From DATNPH01 sp036703315 (GTDB lineage: Bacteria > Cyanobacteriota > Cyanobacteriia > Cyanobacteriales > Coleofasciculaceae), in assembly GCA_036703315.1 (NCBI GenBank), contig DATNPH010000146.1:124001-188000 (forward strand): a DNA stretch of 64,000 nucleotides, read 5' to 3'. Shown here piece after piece: positions 43,030-52,670 of the stretch. The notes under the pieces were generated by a model, which worked only from the letters and a program-made list of their open reading frames with translations, was not told where the DNA came from and did no database searches. A program made the position numbers and the translations under genes. The stretch's first letter is position 1, and the number at the start of each line of letters is the position of its first letter.

Positions 43030-43104
43030 CGTAGCGATCGCCCAAGTCTCTTCTATGCTTCCCTTTCCTGTAAATCTCTGCTCAGAGGCTTTGTGTTAGC
43101 AACA

Positions 43105-43140
43105 AGGCTATCTGGTACTTTTAATAACCAAATAGCCTCG
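43105..43140. terminator. Hairpin between mannosidase and psbN
   Basis: aggctatctggt, an AT-rich loop and accaaatagcct pair with one mismatch to form a 12-bp stem lying between two convergent genes. It has no T run on either side, so it may be a bidirectional, non-classical terminator. Confidence 0.4.
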
Positions 43141-43236
43141 TCCGAGAGGTTTTGAAGATAGATGAAATTTTCTTAATGTCTAACCGCTGTTAGCTGAATT
43201 AATGAACCGACTAATCAACGACACCTGAAAAAGGTA

Positions 43237-43368
43237 TCAATCTTCGTGATCTTCAAACGGATCGTTTAATTCCGCAGAGGGAGGACCAAAAGCCGTATAT
43301 ATTGAAATGCCAGTAACAGCGACAACAAAAACGGCTATAGAAATGCTAAGAACTGTTGCGGGTTCCAT
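43237..43368 (-). CDS. psbN: Photosystem II assembly protein PsbN
   Basis: 43 residues: MEPATVLSISIAVFVVAVTG then ISIYTAFGPPSAELNDPFED ending HED. The N-terminal helix and the GPPS-x-EL-x-DPF(E)-x-HED tail match PsbN exactly in length and sequence. PsbN is not a subunit of mature photosystem II but helps repair and assembly of the reaction centre. As in most cyanobacteria and plastids it lies on the strand opposite psbH, with a short divergent spacer (85 bp) here. Confidence 0.96.
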   Translation of the reverse strand: MEPATVLSISIAVFVVAVTGISIYTAFGPPSAELNDPFEDHED

Positions 43369-43453
43369 GATTTAGATAAATTATGAGTTCCATTACCCCT
43401 ATAATATTACGGAACATTACAAAAAATCTATTGAGATTCATCATAGGTGACTC

Positions 43454-43657
43454 ATGGCACAACGGACGCGGCTAGGAGACGTACTCAAACCCCTAAACTC
43501 TGAATACGGTAAAGTGGCTCCCGGTTGGGGAACAACGCCACTGATGGGAGTCTTCATGCTCTTATTTTTCGTTTTTTTACTGATTATTTTGCAGCTCTAC
43601 AACTCCTCGCTGCTACTTGAGGGTATCAATGTCGATTGGAGAAGCTTAGGCCAATAG
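43454..43657 (+). CDS. psbH: Photosystem II protein H (PsbH)
   Basis: 67 residues: MAQRTRLGDVLKPLNSEYGK, then VAPGWGTTPLMGVFMLLFFV, ending LEGINVDWRSLGQ. One transmembrane helix. This is the cyanobacterial form, lacking the plastid N-terminal phosphothreonine extension. PsbH sits beside CP47 and is needed for QA-QB electron transfer and repair. It is divergent from psbN and followed by a strong terminator and tatA. Confidence 0.97.
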   Translation: MAQRTRLGDVLKPLNSEYGKVAPGWGTTPLMGVFMLLFFVFLLIILQLYNSSLLLEGINVDWRSLGQ

Positions 43658-43693
43658 TCTGTCGCTCTCATGCTTGTAATTAATCTTTAGATT

Positions 43694-43717
43694 CCCGGTT
43701 TGTCCGGGTTTTTTTTG
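43694..43717 (+). terminator. Rho-independent terminator of psbH
   Basis: cccgg, loop tttgt, ccggg, followed directly by eight T residues, about 35 bases after the psbH stop. A typical intrinsic terminator. Confidence 0.85.
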
Positions 43718-43956
43718 TTACTCATCAGCGGCTGTATGTCTACATTTTTTATCAGGTTAATTTTAGGGCAAAGGGAAGAAAGAATAAGCCCTCTACCCCA
43801 TTACCCTTCCCCTTTGACCAATTATCCTCATCGGTAGAGAGGACGGGCTATTCTCGCACCGCTTAGATCAATGAGACAATAAAAGTAGCCGCCTCAAAAC
43901 AAGTTCAAATACTGAGGATTGGGACTAGCACGCAAAAAATAGCAGGAGGTCATTAC

Positions 43957-44244
43957 GTGAACGTTTTTGGTATTGGTTTGCCGGAAATGGCGCTAATCAT
44001 GATTATTGCCTTATTAGTATTTGGACCAAAGAAATTACCGGAAATCGGTCGGAGCCTAGGTAAAGCAATCCGAGGCTTTCAAGATGCTTCCAAGGAGTTT
44101 GAATCTGAGTTTAAGCGAGAGGCTGAACAACTAGAGCAAGCGGCGACAACACCAGCGCTACCCCAATCTCAGGAAGTTACAACAAAAGAAGTTGCTACAG
44201 CTGAGACCAATAATCACGCGGCTAGTTCCTCTCAACAAAGCTAA
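43957..44244 (+). CDS. tatA: Twin-arginine translocase subunit TatA/TatE-type
   Basis: 95 residues from a GTG with an aggaggt ribosome site at about 43944-43950. A short periplasmic start, one transmembrane helix (MALIMIIALLVFGPKKLPEI), the conserved FGPKKLPEIGRSLGKAIRGF amphipathic helix and a charged, Ala/Thr/Gln-rich tail are the TatA layout. It forms the protein-conducting part of the Tat pathway, exporting folded proteins to the periplasm and thylakoid lumen (for example Rieske protein). tatC is not in the window. It has its own terminator at 44273-44290. Confidence 0.92.
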   Translation: MNVFGIGLPEMALIMIIALLVFGPKKLPEIGRSLGKAIRGFQDASKEFESEFKREAEQLEQAATTPALPQSQEVTTKEVATAETNNHAASSSQQS

Positions 44245-44272
44245 GACAGACAATGCTGAGATTGTTTCCTTT

Positions 44273-44290
44273 AGCCCGCCTACGCGGGCT
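44273..44290 (+). terminator. Hairpin terminator after tatA
   Basis: agcccgc, loop ctac, gcgggct: a perfect 7-bp stem 29 bases after the tatA stop, followed by ttaggtgtttg. The T run is weak, but position and stem make it a likely terminator. Confidence 0.65.
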
Positions 44291-44441
44291 TTAGGTGTTT
44301 GATGCGTCACTTATAAATGTTAAGCAAACTTAACTTCATCGGTATCAGAGCACACGAAACTACATGTTTGCAACAGCTCAGAACAGCAAAGCACCCTGTT
44401 ACTGAATCTGTTACTGATCAAAATTGTCAGCTTAGACTGCT

Positions 44442-45167
44442 TCAGGACTCGGATTTTCCATTCTTTTGGGGGCTAGGAGCCTCAAATTTGTAACCGACAC
44501 CTCGAACAGTTTGAATTAATGAGGGTTGGCTGGAATCAAGTTCAATCTTCTTGCGAATTTGACCAATATGGACATCAACTACCCGTTGGTCTCCTACATA
44601 GTCGTACTCCCAGACTTCCTGGATTAGCTCGGAGCGACGCAGTACTCGACCAGGATGACAAGCCAGAAAATGCAGGAGATCAAATTCTAGAGCGGTTAAA
44701 GGCACAATTTGGTTGTTGATGGTTACCTCCCGACGGCCTGGGTCGATAACCAACTTGTCGAAGACGAGGCGCTGTTGTTCGGTAGCAGTAACAACCCGCT
44801 GGCGTTTCAAAATCGCTCCAACTCGGTTTTCCAGTTCCTGTAAATCAAACGGTTTCGTGATGTAGTCATCAGCTCCTTGTTTAAACCCCTTGTCTTTGTC
44901 AGCAGCGTCTGACCGACTGGTAAGCATCAGGACAAAGACATCGGTGCGACGTTGCATTTCCTGACACAGGTTATAGCCAAGGGCATCAGGCAAATTCACA
45001 TCCAGAATTACCAGGTCTGGGTTGAATTGCTCAAACAGTGATAAAGCCGTCTTACCATCATGAGCAGACTGCACTTGATAGTTCTTCTGGCTTAAAAAGC
45101 GAAGAATCAAATTTCGGATGGCCGGGTCGTCATCCACGACAAGAATCTTGGCGGAGGCCATGGTCAT
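44442..45167 (-). CDS. OmpR-family two-component response regulator
   Basis: 241 residues: a receiver domain (about 7-120) with KILVVDDDPAIRN, phosphoacceptor VILDVNLPD, LMLTSRSD and KPFDLQELE, then a winged-helix DNA-binding domain (about 140-228) with LTALEFDLLHFLACHPGRVL and RVVDVHIGQIRKKIE, VRGVGYKF. The closest cyanobacterial group I recall is the NrrA/Rre37 nitrogen-responsive regulator, but I am not sure; RpaA and RpaB have different sequences. No histidine kinase is adjacent, so it is an orphan regulator. MTMASAKILVV gives the start. Confidence 0.9.
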   Translation of the reverse strand: MTMASAKILVVDDDPAIRNLILRFLSQKNYQVQSAHDGKTALSLFEQFNPDLVILDVNLPDALGYNLCQEMQRRTDVFVLMLTSRSDAADKDKGFKQGADDYITKPFDLQELENRVGAILKRQRVVTATEQQRLVFDKLVIDPGRREVTINNQIVPLTALEFDLLHFLACHPGRVLRRSELIQEVWEYDYVGDQRVVDVHIGQIRKKIELDSSQPSLIQTVRGVGYKFEAPSPQKNGKSES

Positions 45168-45576
45168 AACTTTCCACGGAGAACTGGATCAGGGATCGAG
45201 ACGCAAAATTTTGACACCGATGGTGTAAAGAGCATTCTAGACAATTATCGTCGCAGAACTAGGGGATGCCAATAGCTATTGACATCATTAACCAGTCAAA
45301 TCGTTGAGAAATGTCCCAATAGCCTAAACGAGCAAAGGTTCTAATGAAGTATTCCTTACCAATTGAAAGGGTTTGTTTCACAGAGCACTTATGTTCGGGG
45401 ATCAGGCTAAACTAGCTTGCAGGAGGGTTGGCAGAACACTCTATAATGACTAACCTGTTACCTATCGGTAGCCAGACCAGCATTGAGCATTATCGATGCC
45501 TAATATATAACCAGTGTAGAGTCGCTGTCATACGAGTGAAAAGAGTACAACGAACGGGATGCCTTGGAGGTTTTGA
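45168..45576. other. Divergent spacer between the response regulator and CPP1-like gene
   Basis: 409 bp with no gene or RNA that I recognise. The promoter of the response regulator and of the CPP1-like gene should lie here; no hexamers are convincing. Confidence 0.35.
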
Positions 45577-46197
45577 ATGAGTGAGCAAAATCACTACGAA
45601 AAGCTTGGGGTTAGAGAAGATGCTTCTTTTGATGAAATTCAGGATGCAAAAAGTCGGCTGTTACAGCAGCATCGCGGTGACCAAAAGGTTGTGGAGGCTG
45701 TAGAGTCCGCCTACGATGCGATTATCATGGATCGCCTTAGAATGCGCCAAGAAGGAAAAATCAAGGTTCCGGAACGCATTCGTTTTCCAGAGAGAGTCTC
45801 TCAAGCACCGCCGAGTTTTACTCCAGCTCCAGTCAGCCGCTCTCCGGCATGGCTGCAACGGCTATTGGATACACCAACACCGGCAGACTTGATCTGGCCT
45901 GCTATTTCGTTCTTGCTACTGGGTGGCTTGACTATTTTTTATCCTGACCGCGATGGCTCAATGTTGTCGTTGGCTTTGGCTTTGGGCTTCGGATGTAGTA
46001 TCTACTTTCTCAATCGCAAAGAAGGACAATTTGGTCGGGCTGTGTTGTTGACACTGGCGGGTCTGCTTATAGGTTTTGGGTTGGGAACTTTGTTGGGCAG
46101 TGTACTACAGACGCAAATCGCCATTATCGGTTCATTAAAATTTGCAACATTAGTGACCTTTTTTGTGCTCTGGCTGATTAGTAGTTTTTTACGTTAA
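45577..46197 (+). CDS. CPP1-like (DUF3353) J-domain-related membrane protein
   Basis: 206 residues with a strong ggagg ribosome site before the ATG. Residues about 5-70 form a J-like domain (YEKLGVREDASFDEIQDAKS) without the HPD motif, then a linker and four hydrophobic segments (about 100-206). This is the layout of cyanobacterial relatives of plant CPP1, a chaperone-like protein that protects protochlorophyllide oxidoreductase and helps its import. The cyanobacterial role is not settled; thylakoid or plasma-membrane location is likely. Confidence 0.85.
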   Translation: MSEQNHYEKLGVREDASFDEIQDAKSRLLQQHRGDQKVVEAVESAYDAIIMDRLRMRQEGKIKVPERIRFPERVSQAPPSFTPAPVSRSPAWLQRLLDTPTPADLIWPAISFLLLGGLTIFYPDRDGSMLSLALALGFGCSIYFLNRKEGQFGRAVLLTLAGLLIGFGLGTLLGSVLQTQIAIIGSLKFATLVTFFVLWLISSFLR

Positions 46198-46396
46198 AAA
46201 AGTTAGCTGTAAAAATCCAGCTCAGTACGCTTGCCGTCACACAAATCAGCCTTGAACTTATGCTCTACTGGCTCTATAGGGCGTCGGGTTCGTCTGAGGC
46301 ATAACTGGTCAACACGGTAGCCTCACTCCGAGAGATCCATGATTAAACTATCAAAGCCTATAACTTATATTAATATATGTAAATAAAAATTAAGTT

Positions 46397-47650
46397 TTAT
46401 TTACCTTCTCGCAAAGGAAGGCTTCCTCGCTTCATCTGCTCTCGTTCGATCGCTTCAAACAAAGCACGAAAATTTCCTTCCCCAAAGCCTTGCGCTTTTT
46501 GGCGGCGCTCAATTAGCTCAAAGAAAAAAGTGGGCTGATCAAAAATAGGCTGGGTGAAGGTCTGAAGTAGCAAAGCTTGAGGATATTCGTCCTGCCAATC
46601 CACCAAAATTTGTTGAGTGGAAATTTCCTCTAATTCAGCTGCCGAGATGGGAAGCCCAGGATGGTTCAGCCGTAACTGGGTGTAGTAGGTTTTAGGAATT
46701 GGGAGAAAGGATAGCCCTAGATGACGGAGTTTTGCGATCGCCTGCACAATCCGAGGTGTGTGTAAAGCAATGTGCTGGATTCCTGGTCCTTGGTTAACGT
46801 CTAGAAACTCTTGAATTTGAGAATTCGCGGATGCTGGTTCATTAATTGGAAATTGCACCCCACTGTTTGGATGAACCATTACCTGGGAGTGTAGTCCTGA
46901 TCGCTCAGTCTGAATTGTAAATGCCTGCTTACGTTGAAAGCCCAAAACGTCTTCATACCAGCTAAGTGCCCTTTCCAACTCCCCAGCAGCAACATTTAAT
47001 ACTACATGATCAATGGCGCTGAAGAGCCCACAGTCGGCTATTGCAACTCGTAAGTCACTCGCAGAAACGTCGGAGGACTCAGTGGAAGTAAAAATTTCAG
47101 TCGTAACTTCTGAGCCGAACAATTCTGGCAGCAAGGGCATATTGGCGATGCGATCGCGCTCACAAAACACTAGCGCGTCTGAACTATGCCCTGCAAGACC
47201 TGCCGTTAGTTCCTGGGTTATTGCTTGACTAACGCTAACAAGTGGCAGCACTCCCGTAAAGCGCTCCTCAATCAGAGTGTGACTCAAGGAACCCCAAGCC
47301 GCAATTTTTGCCCATTTCCAGCCTCCTTGAGCCAGCAACTGTTGCTGAATTGGCTGTAAAACTTTTGCACCGTTAGCAACAGCCTTCTCCACTACACCGT
47401 CTAAGTCTGAAACGACGAAAGCGATATCAGCAACGCCAGGAGGATGCAGGCGTAGAAACTGGGCAACAGGACTTGCCGAGGTGAGAGGGGAAGACAAAAC
47501 AACGTAAAGCGAGCCGCTTTTCACCACAGTTGTGTGAGTATGACGGCTTATACCAGAAGCCAAGGATTGAAAGCCCATGCGGTTCACAAACCAGTCATGA
47601 GAGGCTTTGGCGTCTTCTACATAGAAATGAATATGATCAATTTTCATCAA
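46397..47650 (-). CDS. hpd: 4-hydroxyphenylpyruvate dioxygenase
   Basis: 417 residues; MMKIDHIHFYVEDAKASHDW starts at 47650, with a second ATG at 47647. The two vicinal-oxygen-chelate halves are visible: DHIHFYV in the first, and the iron site in the second half (AIDHVVLN His, GIQHIALH His, FFFELIERR Glu), and the C-terminal GEGNFRALFEAIEREQ signature. It converts 4-hydroxyphenylpyruvate to homogentisate, the first step for tocopherol in cyanobacteria. Slightly longer than usual (about 340-390), due to a Ser/Thr-rich loop near residue 190. An SDR gene lies 83 bp upstream on the same strand. Confidence 0.9.
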   Translation of the reverse strand: MMKIDHIHFYVEDAKASHDWFVNRMGFQSLASGISRHTHTTVVKSGSLYVVLSSPLTSASPVAQFLRLHPPGVADIAFVVSDLDGVVEKAVANGAKVLQPIQQQLLAQGGWKWAKIAAWGSLSHTLIEERFTGVLPLVSVSQAITQELTAGLAGHSSDALVFCERDRIANMPLLPELFGSEVTTEIFTSTESSDVSASDLRVAIADCGLFSAIDHVVLNVAAGELERALSWYEDVLGFQRKQAFTIQTERSGLHSQVMVHPNSGVQFPINEPASANSQIQEFLDVNQGPGIQHIALHTPRIVQAIAKLRHLGLSFLPIPKTYYTQLRLNHPGLPISAAELEEISTQQILVDWQDEYPQALLLQTFTQPIFDQPTFFFELIERRQKAQGFGEGNFRALFEAIEREQMKRGSLPLREGK

Positions 47651-47735
47651 CTATCCCACTTGGGAGCTTGCCTGCCTGTCAATTTTGCAGTTTTTTCAAG
47701 ATTTACAGGTCATTCCCAAGAAAGATCGTGCCACA

Positions 47736-48452
47736 TCAGAAAAACAAGTGACTTTCTGGCTGAATATTTATTTCCATTGGTACCGCTTGTGGGTCAGCCT
47801 TCATAGCATACAAAATGGCGTCAGCAGCTGTTTCCGGTGTCAGCATTTTTGAGCGGTCTACCTTCAAATTGACATTGTCCCAGAAGGGAGAATCCACACC
47901 ACCAAAGTAGAATAGCGTGAACTTGATGCCAAAGCGCTTCAGTTCCTCCGCCATACACTTGCTAAAACCAACGACACCGAACTTAGAAGCACAGTAAGCC
48001 GACGCCATTGCCATTGAGTGCTTACCTAAAATTCCGACGATGTTACAGATGTGACCAGACTTTTTATCCTTCATCACCTCGGCTGCCGCCTGAGAAGTAT
48101 AGAAACTGCCCTTGAGATTTAGGTCGAGCAAGGCGTCTAAATCAGCAGGTTCAACTTTGTTGTACTGCTTCATGAGTCCAGCACCAGCCGCATTCACCAG
48201 AACATCAATTTGACCGAAGTGGGCAATAGCCTTCGACATGAGGGCCTCGACCTGAGAAGGATTTGTAATGTCTGTGGGCACACTTAAGACTTGTTTTTCA
48301 TGAGTTATTGGCAGTTGAGAACCCAAAGCCGCCAAGTGAGTGCTATTCCTCGCCGCCAACACCAGACTAGTTCCCTCCAGTGCTAGCTTGCGCGTCAAGG
48401 TGGAACCGATACCGCCAGTGGCACCAACTACAACAACAACTTTGTCCCGCAT
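47736..48452 (-). CDS. Short-chain dehydrogenase/reductase
   Basis: 238 residues, complete SDR fold: cofactor motif VVVGATGGIGSTL (TGxxxGxG type), NAAGAG, catalytic Ser region IVGILGKHS, and YCASK (YxxxK) near residue 152. The Arg residue after the beta-2 strand (AARNSTHL) suggests preference for NADP. The substrate is not recognisable. It lies upstream of hpd in the same direction with an 85-bp gap, so co-transcription is possible; a link to quinone or tocopherol synthesis is not shown by the sequence. Confidence 0.9.
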   Translation of the reverse strand: MRDKVVVVVGATGGIGSTLTRKLALEGTSLVLAARNSTHLAALGSQLPITHEKQVLSVPTDITNPSQVEALMSKAIAHFGQIDVLVNAAGAGLMKQYNKVEPADLDALLDLNLKGSFYTSQAAAEVMKDKKSGHICNIVGILGKHSMAMASAYCASKFGVVGFSKCMAEELKRFGIKFTLFYFGGVDSPFWDNVNLKVDRSKMLTPETAADAILYAMKADPQAVPMEINIQPESHLFF

Positions 48453-48529
48453 TATTCTTTACATTTCTTTACAACTTCTCTTTATGATACTGACAACATG
48501 GGCAACCCTGCCGGAACCTTGAATATCCC

Positions 48530-49387
48530 TCAACCAAACAGACCTGCAACGTAGTCACGAGTGCGGGGTTGGGTAGCATTTGTAAAAATCCTAGTCGTTG
48601 GTCCGAATTCAACTAAGTGACCGATGCGGCTCTCATCAGTACTGAAGAATCCTGTATAGTCGGATACCCTAGACGCTTGCTGCATATTATGGGTGACAAT
48701 AACGATTGTCAGTTCCTGGCGAAGAGTCCGAATCAAGTGTTCGATCTTCATCGTGGCGATCGGGTCAAGGGCAGAACAAGGTTCATCCATGAGCAAAACC
48801 TTGGGCTTTACTGCTAGGGCACGGGCAATACAAAGTCGCTGTTGTTGTCCACCTGAGAGCCCTTGAGCTGGCTGATTCAACTTGTCTTTCACCTCGTCCC
48901 AAAGAGCAGCGCTATGAAGAGCTGATTCTACAATTTCATCCAATTCTCGCTTGGCTCGATAACTCGCTATCCTGACACCGTAGGCAACGTTATCGTAAAT
49001 GCTCATGGTAAAGGGATTTGGCTTTTGGAAGACCATGCCAATGTGGCGGCGCAGTCGATTGAGGTTGACGCGGCGACTGTAGATATCTTGACCAAAAAAT
49101 TCAACCGTGCCTTCAACCCGTACCTTTCCCTCTAGTTCCCCAATTCGGTTGAGGGCTTTGATAAAGGTGGATTTGCCGCAACCGGAAGGTCCAATAATCG
49201 CAGTAACTTGTTTGTAGTAGATTTCCAGCGACACCGCTTCTATAGCTTTTTGGCTGCCGTAGTAGAAGCTTACGTCTTTGACGCACATGGCTGGGGTTAA
49301 TACTTCGTCTGTGGCAGCAGGTGCGATCCATTTGTCCGCGTTTGAATCTGGAGAATTAAGCCTTGAATTTTTGCTACTTGGTTGCAT
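48530..49387 (-). CDS. pstB: Phosphate ABC transporter ATP-binding protein PstB
   Basis: 285 residues: Walker A GPSGCGKSTFIKALNR, signature LSGGQQQRLCIARAL, Walker B VLLMDEPCSALDP, H-loop VTHNMQQA and the PstB-typical end PRTRDYVAGLFG. Energises phosphate import by PstC/PstA. It starts 3 bp after the pstA stop, the last gene of the operon pstS-pstC-pstA-pstB. A ~30-residue polar N-terminal extension precedes the ABC domain. Confidence 0.96.
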   Translation of the reverse strand: MQPSSKNSRLNSPDSNADKWIAPAATDEVLTPAMCVKDVSFYYGSQKAIEAVSLEIYYKQVTAIIGPSGCGKSTFIKALNRIGELEGKVRVEGTVEFFGQDIYSRRVNLNRLRRHIGMVFQKPNPFTMSIYDNVAYGVRIASYRAKRELDEIVESALHSAALWDEVKDKLNQPAQGLSGGQQQRLCIARALAVKPKVLLMDEPCSALDPIATMKIEHLIRTLRQELTIVIVTHNMQQASRVSDYTGFFSTDESRIGHLVEFGPTTRIFTNATQPRTRDYVAGLFG

Positions 49388-49390
49388 AAT

Positions 49391-50323
49391 TTAGCGAGTA
49401 TTTAGGCGTTTACGTGTGACTTGGCGAGACAAAATGCTGCTAAGTAAAACTAGTCCGATGAGAACGACAGAAGCCGTCCAGGCGAGTTTATTTTGTTCTT
49501 TAAAGGGTGAGCTGGCGTAACTGTAAATCAATACAGATAGAGAAGGAGTCGGGCTAAACAATCCTTGCGGCCAGAATTGACTAGATAGGGCTGTGAATAA
49601 AAGTGGAGCCGTTTCACCAGCCGCACGGGCAACGGCGAGTAAGACACCCGTAGTGATTCCAGGAAGCGCTGAGGCAACGACAATGCGGAAGGTTGTTTGG
49701 AAGCGCCCGCCTCCTAAGGCAGCTGAGGCAAGGCGGTGGGACATGGGAACTAGCTTTAAGGCTTCTTCCGTGCTTAAAGCCACAATCGGTAGCATGATGA
49801 CACCCAGAGCTAACCCGCCTGCTAGGGCAGAAAACTGACGGGTAGTGAGGACGATGACACCATAGGCAAAGACACCGACAACGATCGAGGGAACGCTGCT
49901 GAGGATAACGGTGATGAAGCGGATATAACTGGCGATCGAGCGAAGCGAGAATCCCGACGGGCTCATCGTAGAGCCTTTGCCAAACTCAACTAAAAAGATA
50001 CCTGTGAGAATGCCAAAAGGAACGCTAAACAGACTAGCGATCCCCACCATGATTAGTGTCCCTAAAATGGCATTGGCGAAGCCATTGGGTTGATTTGTCA
50101 CCCCTACTGGTGCTGGCAGAGATACCAGCACTTCCCACTTCAACTGTCCAAGTCCCTGACGTAGAATCTCAAACAAGATCGCAAACAGGGGGAGCAGTGC
50201 TACTGCCGTGAGGGTAAAGGCAAGAAATGTCATGCCTCTACTGAAAAAAGTTCGACCTACCGATAAGGGTTGGTGAAGTTCTCGATCTAAAGATTCCTCT
50301 AAAAAGCTTTGGTCAGTGGTCAT
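49391..50323 (-). CDS. pstA: Phosphate ABC transporter permease PstA
   Basis: 310 residues with six hydrophobic segments and the binding-protein-dependent transport signature around EALKLVPMSHRLASAALGGG. The start MTTDQSFLEESLDREL is followed by a cytosolic tail before the first helix. It forms the membrane channel with PstC, 60 bp downstream of pstC. Confidence 0.95.
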   Translation of the reverse strand: MTTDQSFLEESLDRELHQPLSVGRTFFSRGMTFLAFTLTAVALLPLFAILFEILRQGLGQLKWEVLVSLPAPVGVTNQPNGFANAILGTLIMVGIASLFSVPFGILTGIFLVEFGKGSTMSPSGFSLRSIASYIRFITVILSSVPSIVVGVFAYGVIVLTTRQFSALAGGLALGVIMLPIVALSTEEALKLVPMSHRLASAALGGGRFQTTFRIVVASALPGITTGVLLAVARAAGETAPLLFTALSSQFWPQGLFSPTPSLSVLIYSYASSPFKEQNKLAWTASVVLIGLVLLSSILSRQVTRKRLNTR

Positions 50324-50383
50324 GTAAATTTAAAATTCGAAATTTAAAAATAAGAACAAAAAGTTAAGATCCAAGGACATTTT

Positions 50384-51376
50384 TTATGGTCTTCCGCCTA
50401 TCAGTTGAACCATTAGTAGGGCAATAATATTAACCACTAGCGTTAAGACAAAGAGAATAAGTGCTAAGTACATGAGCGCGCCGATGTGCAATTTATCTAA
50501 GGCTTCACCAAATTGATTAGCTAAAACAGCTGGAATTGTGTAGCCAGGAGCGAGTAGCGAGGCGCTAATTTGGGTTGAGTTACCAATCACCATCGTCACT
50601 GCCATGGTTTCCCCCAAGGCACGCCCTAAAGCTAAAATAATTGCTCCTAAAATTCCTGAACTTCCAGCAGGCAGCAGGACGTTCCAGATGGTTTCCCAGC
50701 GAGTTGCCCCTAGAGACATGGAGGCACTGCGCAACTCTAGAGGAATGACCAACAACACTTCTCGGCTAATTGCCGCTACCGTTGGCAGAATCATAATCGC
50801 CAGTACAACCCCAGCGGCAAGCATCCCAGGTCCAGAGGGGTCAGTGCTAAACAGGGGAAACCAGCCAAATGTTTTGAATAGCCATTGCTGCAAGGGCACT
50901 AGGAAGGGAATTAAAACAAAAATTCCCCACAAACCGATGATGACGCTAGGGATAGCGGCGATGAGTTCGACTAGAAAAGCTAAGGGCGATCGCACCCAGC
51001 CTGGTAAAAAATCTTCGCTTGTGATGAGCGCTGCTGCCAAGCCAGTAGGTACGGCTAACACAAGCGCGATCGCCGAACTTACTAACGTCCCGTAGATAAA
51101 CGGTAGGGCACCAAACTTCTCTTGCCCGATATTCCACGTTTGCTCCGCTAAAAACTTCAAACCAAATTGCTGAACGGCTGGTTGAGCATCCTTAAAAATT
51201 ACCCAACTCATCCAGAACAGCACTCCAGCTGTTGCCAAAGCAACGACCCAAACCAATCCCGTAAATCCGTACTCCAGCCAGATGCCTTCCCCTTCTGTGC
51301 TTGTAAGGTCTGTTTCAATCTCAGCCGCTGTTGGTAGCTCTTTTAAGTTGTCGGATTGATTAGAGAAATCAGTCAT
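50384..51376 (-). CDS. pstC: Phosphate ABC transporter permease PstC
   Basis: 330 residues, six or more hydrophobic segments; the EAA-type motif is SREVLLVIPLELRSASMSLG near residue 210. A polar N-terminus (~35 residues) precedes helix 1. Partner of PstA. The gap to pstS is 155 bp. Confidence 0.95.
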   Translation of the reverse strand: MTDFSNQSDNLKELPTAAEIETDLTSTEGEGIWLEYGFTGLVWVVALATAGVLFWMSWVIFKDAQPAVQQFGLKFLAEQTWNIGQEKFGALPFIYGTLVSSAIALVLAVPTGLAAALITSEDFLPGWVRSPLAFLVELIAAIPSVIIGLWGIFVLIPFLVPLQQWLFKTFGWFPLFSTDPSGPGMLAAGVVLAIMILPTVAAISREVLLVIPLELRSASMSLGATRWETIWNVLLPAGSSGILGAIILALGRALGETMAVTMVIGNSTQISASLLAPGYTIPAVLANQFGEALDKLHIGALMYLALILFVLTLVVNIIALLMVQLIGGRP

Positions 51377-51531
51377 ATTTGCGTCATTTTATACTACTGC
51401 CCTACATCGCTCTATAGAAGAGTTAGAGGACATCCCCGCACTGGAGATGCCCCCATTAGCAAAACGGGAAACCAAGCCTAAGGATTTGTCAGCCTTGAGT
51501 TTTGCCTCAAAATGCTTTTCTCAACTCTCTC

Positions 51532-52572
51532 CTATCGCGCCGCAACGTTGGTAGATACCGCTTGACTCGCTTTTTCAGCGATCGTTTGGGGAATTCGGGT
51601 ATAGCCCAGCTCTTTGTTGATGTCTTGACCTTTAGTCAAAATCCAAGAAACCATTTTTTTCACCGCATCGGCTTTCGGAGCATCGTATTGCTTTTTGATT
51701 AGCAGCCAGGTCACACCAGCGATTGGATAACCCTGTGCTGGGTCTTCTGCTCCAGATACGTTGAATTCAGGGGTGAATGTTATGGCTGATAGCGCCTTAT
51801 TTGCTTCCTCTAGGGTCGGCAAAATGAACTGACCCGCTTTATTCTGTACCTGCGCTGTCTGGAGTTTGTTCTGCTGAGCGTAGGCAGCTTCCACATAACC
51901 GATCGCGCCTTCTGTTTGTTGGACTAGAGCCGCTACACCAGGGTTTCCCTTACCACTGAGGGGGTTAGCTTGCCAAGTCGGAGCCGTACCAGCACCAATC
52001 TTGCTCTTGAAGCTAGAACCAATGGCGCTTAAATGTGTGGTGAAGATGTTGGTTGTGCCGCTTGAATCGGAGCGCACAGCTAGTTTAATAAGTTTGTCAG
52101 GCAGCTTGGCACCAGGGTTATCGGCAGCAATTTTGGAGTCGTTCCAACGAGTAATTTCACCAGCGAAAATCGCTGGCAGGACGGAGCGAGACAGCTTGAG
52201 ATTGGTGACACCGGGAACGTTGTAAACCACGGCTACAGCACCACCTGCTGTAGGAACCAGAATGACACCCTTCGCCATTTTGGTCTGATCCTCAGTTTTG
52301 GGAAATGCATCACTGCCAGCGAAGTCAACCGTATCAGCAATAAATTGTTTAATTCCACCACCGCTACCAATGGCTTCGTAGTTAACCTGAGTATTTGTTT
52401 CCTTTTTGAAGGCATCAAAGTAGCGATCATAAAGAGGTTTTGGGAACGTTGCTCCAGCACCGTTTAGAGTTACAGTCTGTGCAATTGCTGCATAAACAGA
52501 ACTAAATGAGATAGCAACAGTTGCTACTGAAACCGTAGCAGCACGACGAAAAGCGGTCGTAGAGAAAATCAT
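51532..52572 (-). CDS. pstS: Phosphate-binding periplasmic protein PstS
   Basis: 346 residues with a signal peptide (MIFSTTAFRRAATVSVATVA ... AAIAQ, cleavage probably after about residue 31). Phosphate-binding motifs: TLNGAGATFPKPLY, YEAIGSGGGIKQF, DFAGSDAFP, and SDSSGTTNIFT. It captures phosphate in the periplasm for PstCAB. First gene of the operon, preceded by a Pho-type operator at about 52671-52701. Confidence 0.96.
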   Translation of the reverse strand: MIFSTTAFRRAATVSVATVAISFSSVYAAIAQTVTLNGAGATFPKPLYDRYFDAFKKETNTQVNYEAIGSGGGIKQFIADTVDFAGSDAFPKTEDQTKMAKGVILVPTAGGAVAVVYNVPGVTNLKLSRSVLPAIFAGEITRWNDSKIAADNPGAKLPDKLIKLAVRSDSSGTTNIFTTHLSAIGSSFKSKIGAGTAPTWQANPLSGKGNPGVAALVQQTEGAIGYVEAAYAQQNKLQTAQVQNKAGQFILPTLEEANKALSAITFTPEFNVSGAEDPAQGYPIAGVTWLLIKKQYDAPKADAVKKMVSWILTKGQDINKELGYTRIPQTIAEKASQAVSTNVAAR

Positions 52573-52670
52573 CTTGCTTCGTCCTCTAGCAAAGACAGAC
52601 TAGTAATTGAGCAATACTTGATTACACTACAACCGGAATAACTAAGGAAAAGTAATCAAAATAATAATCT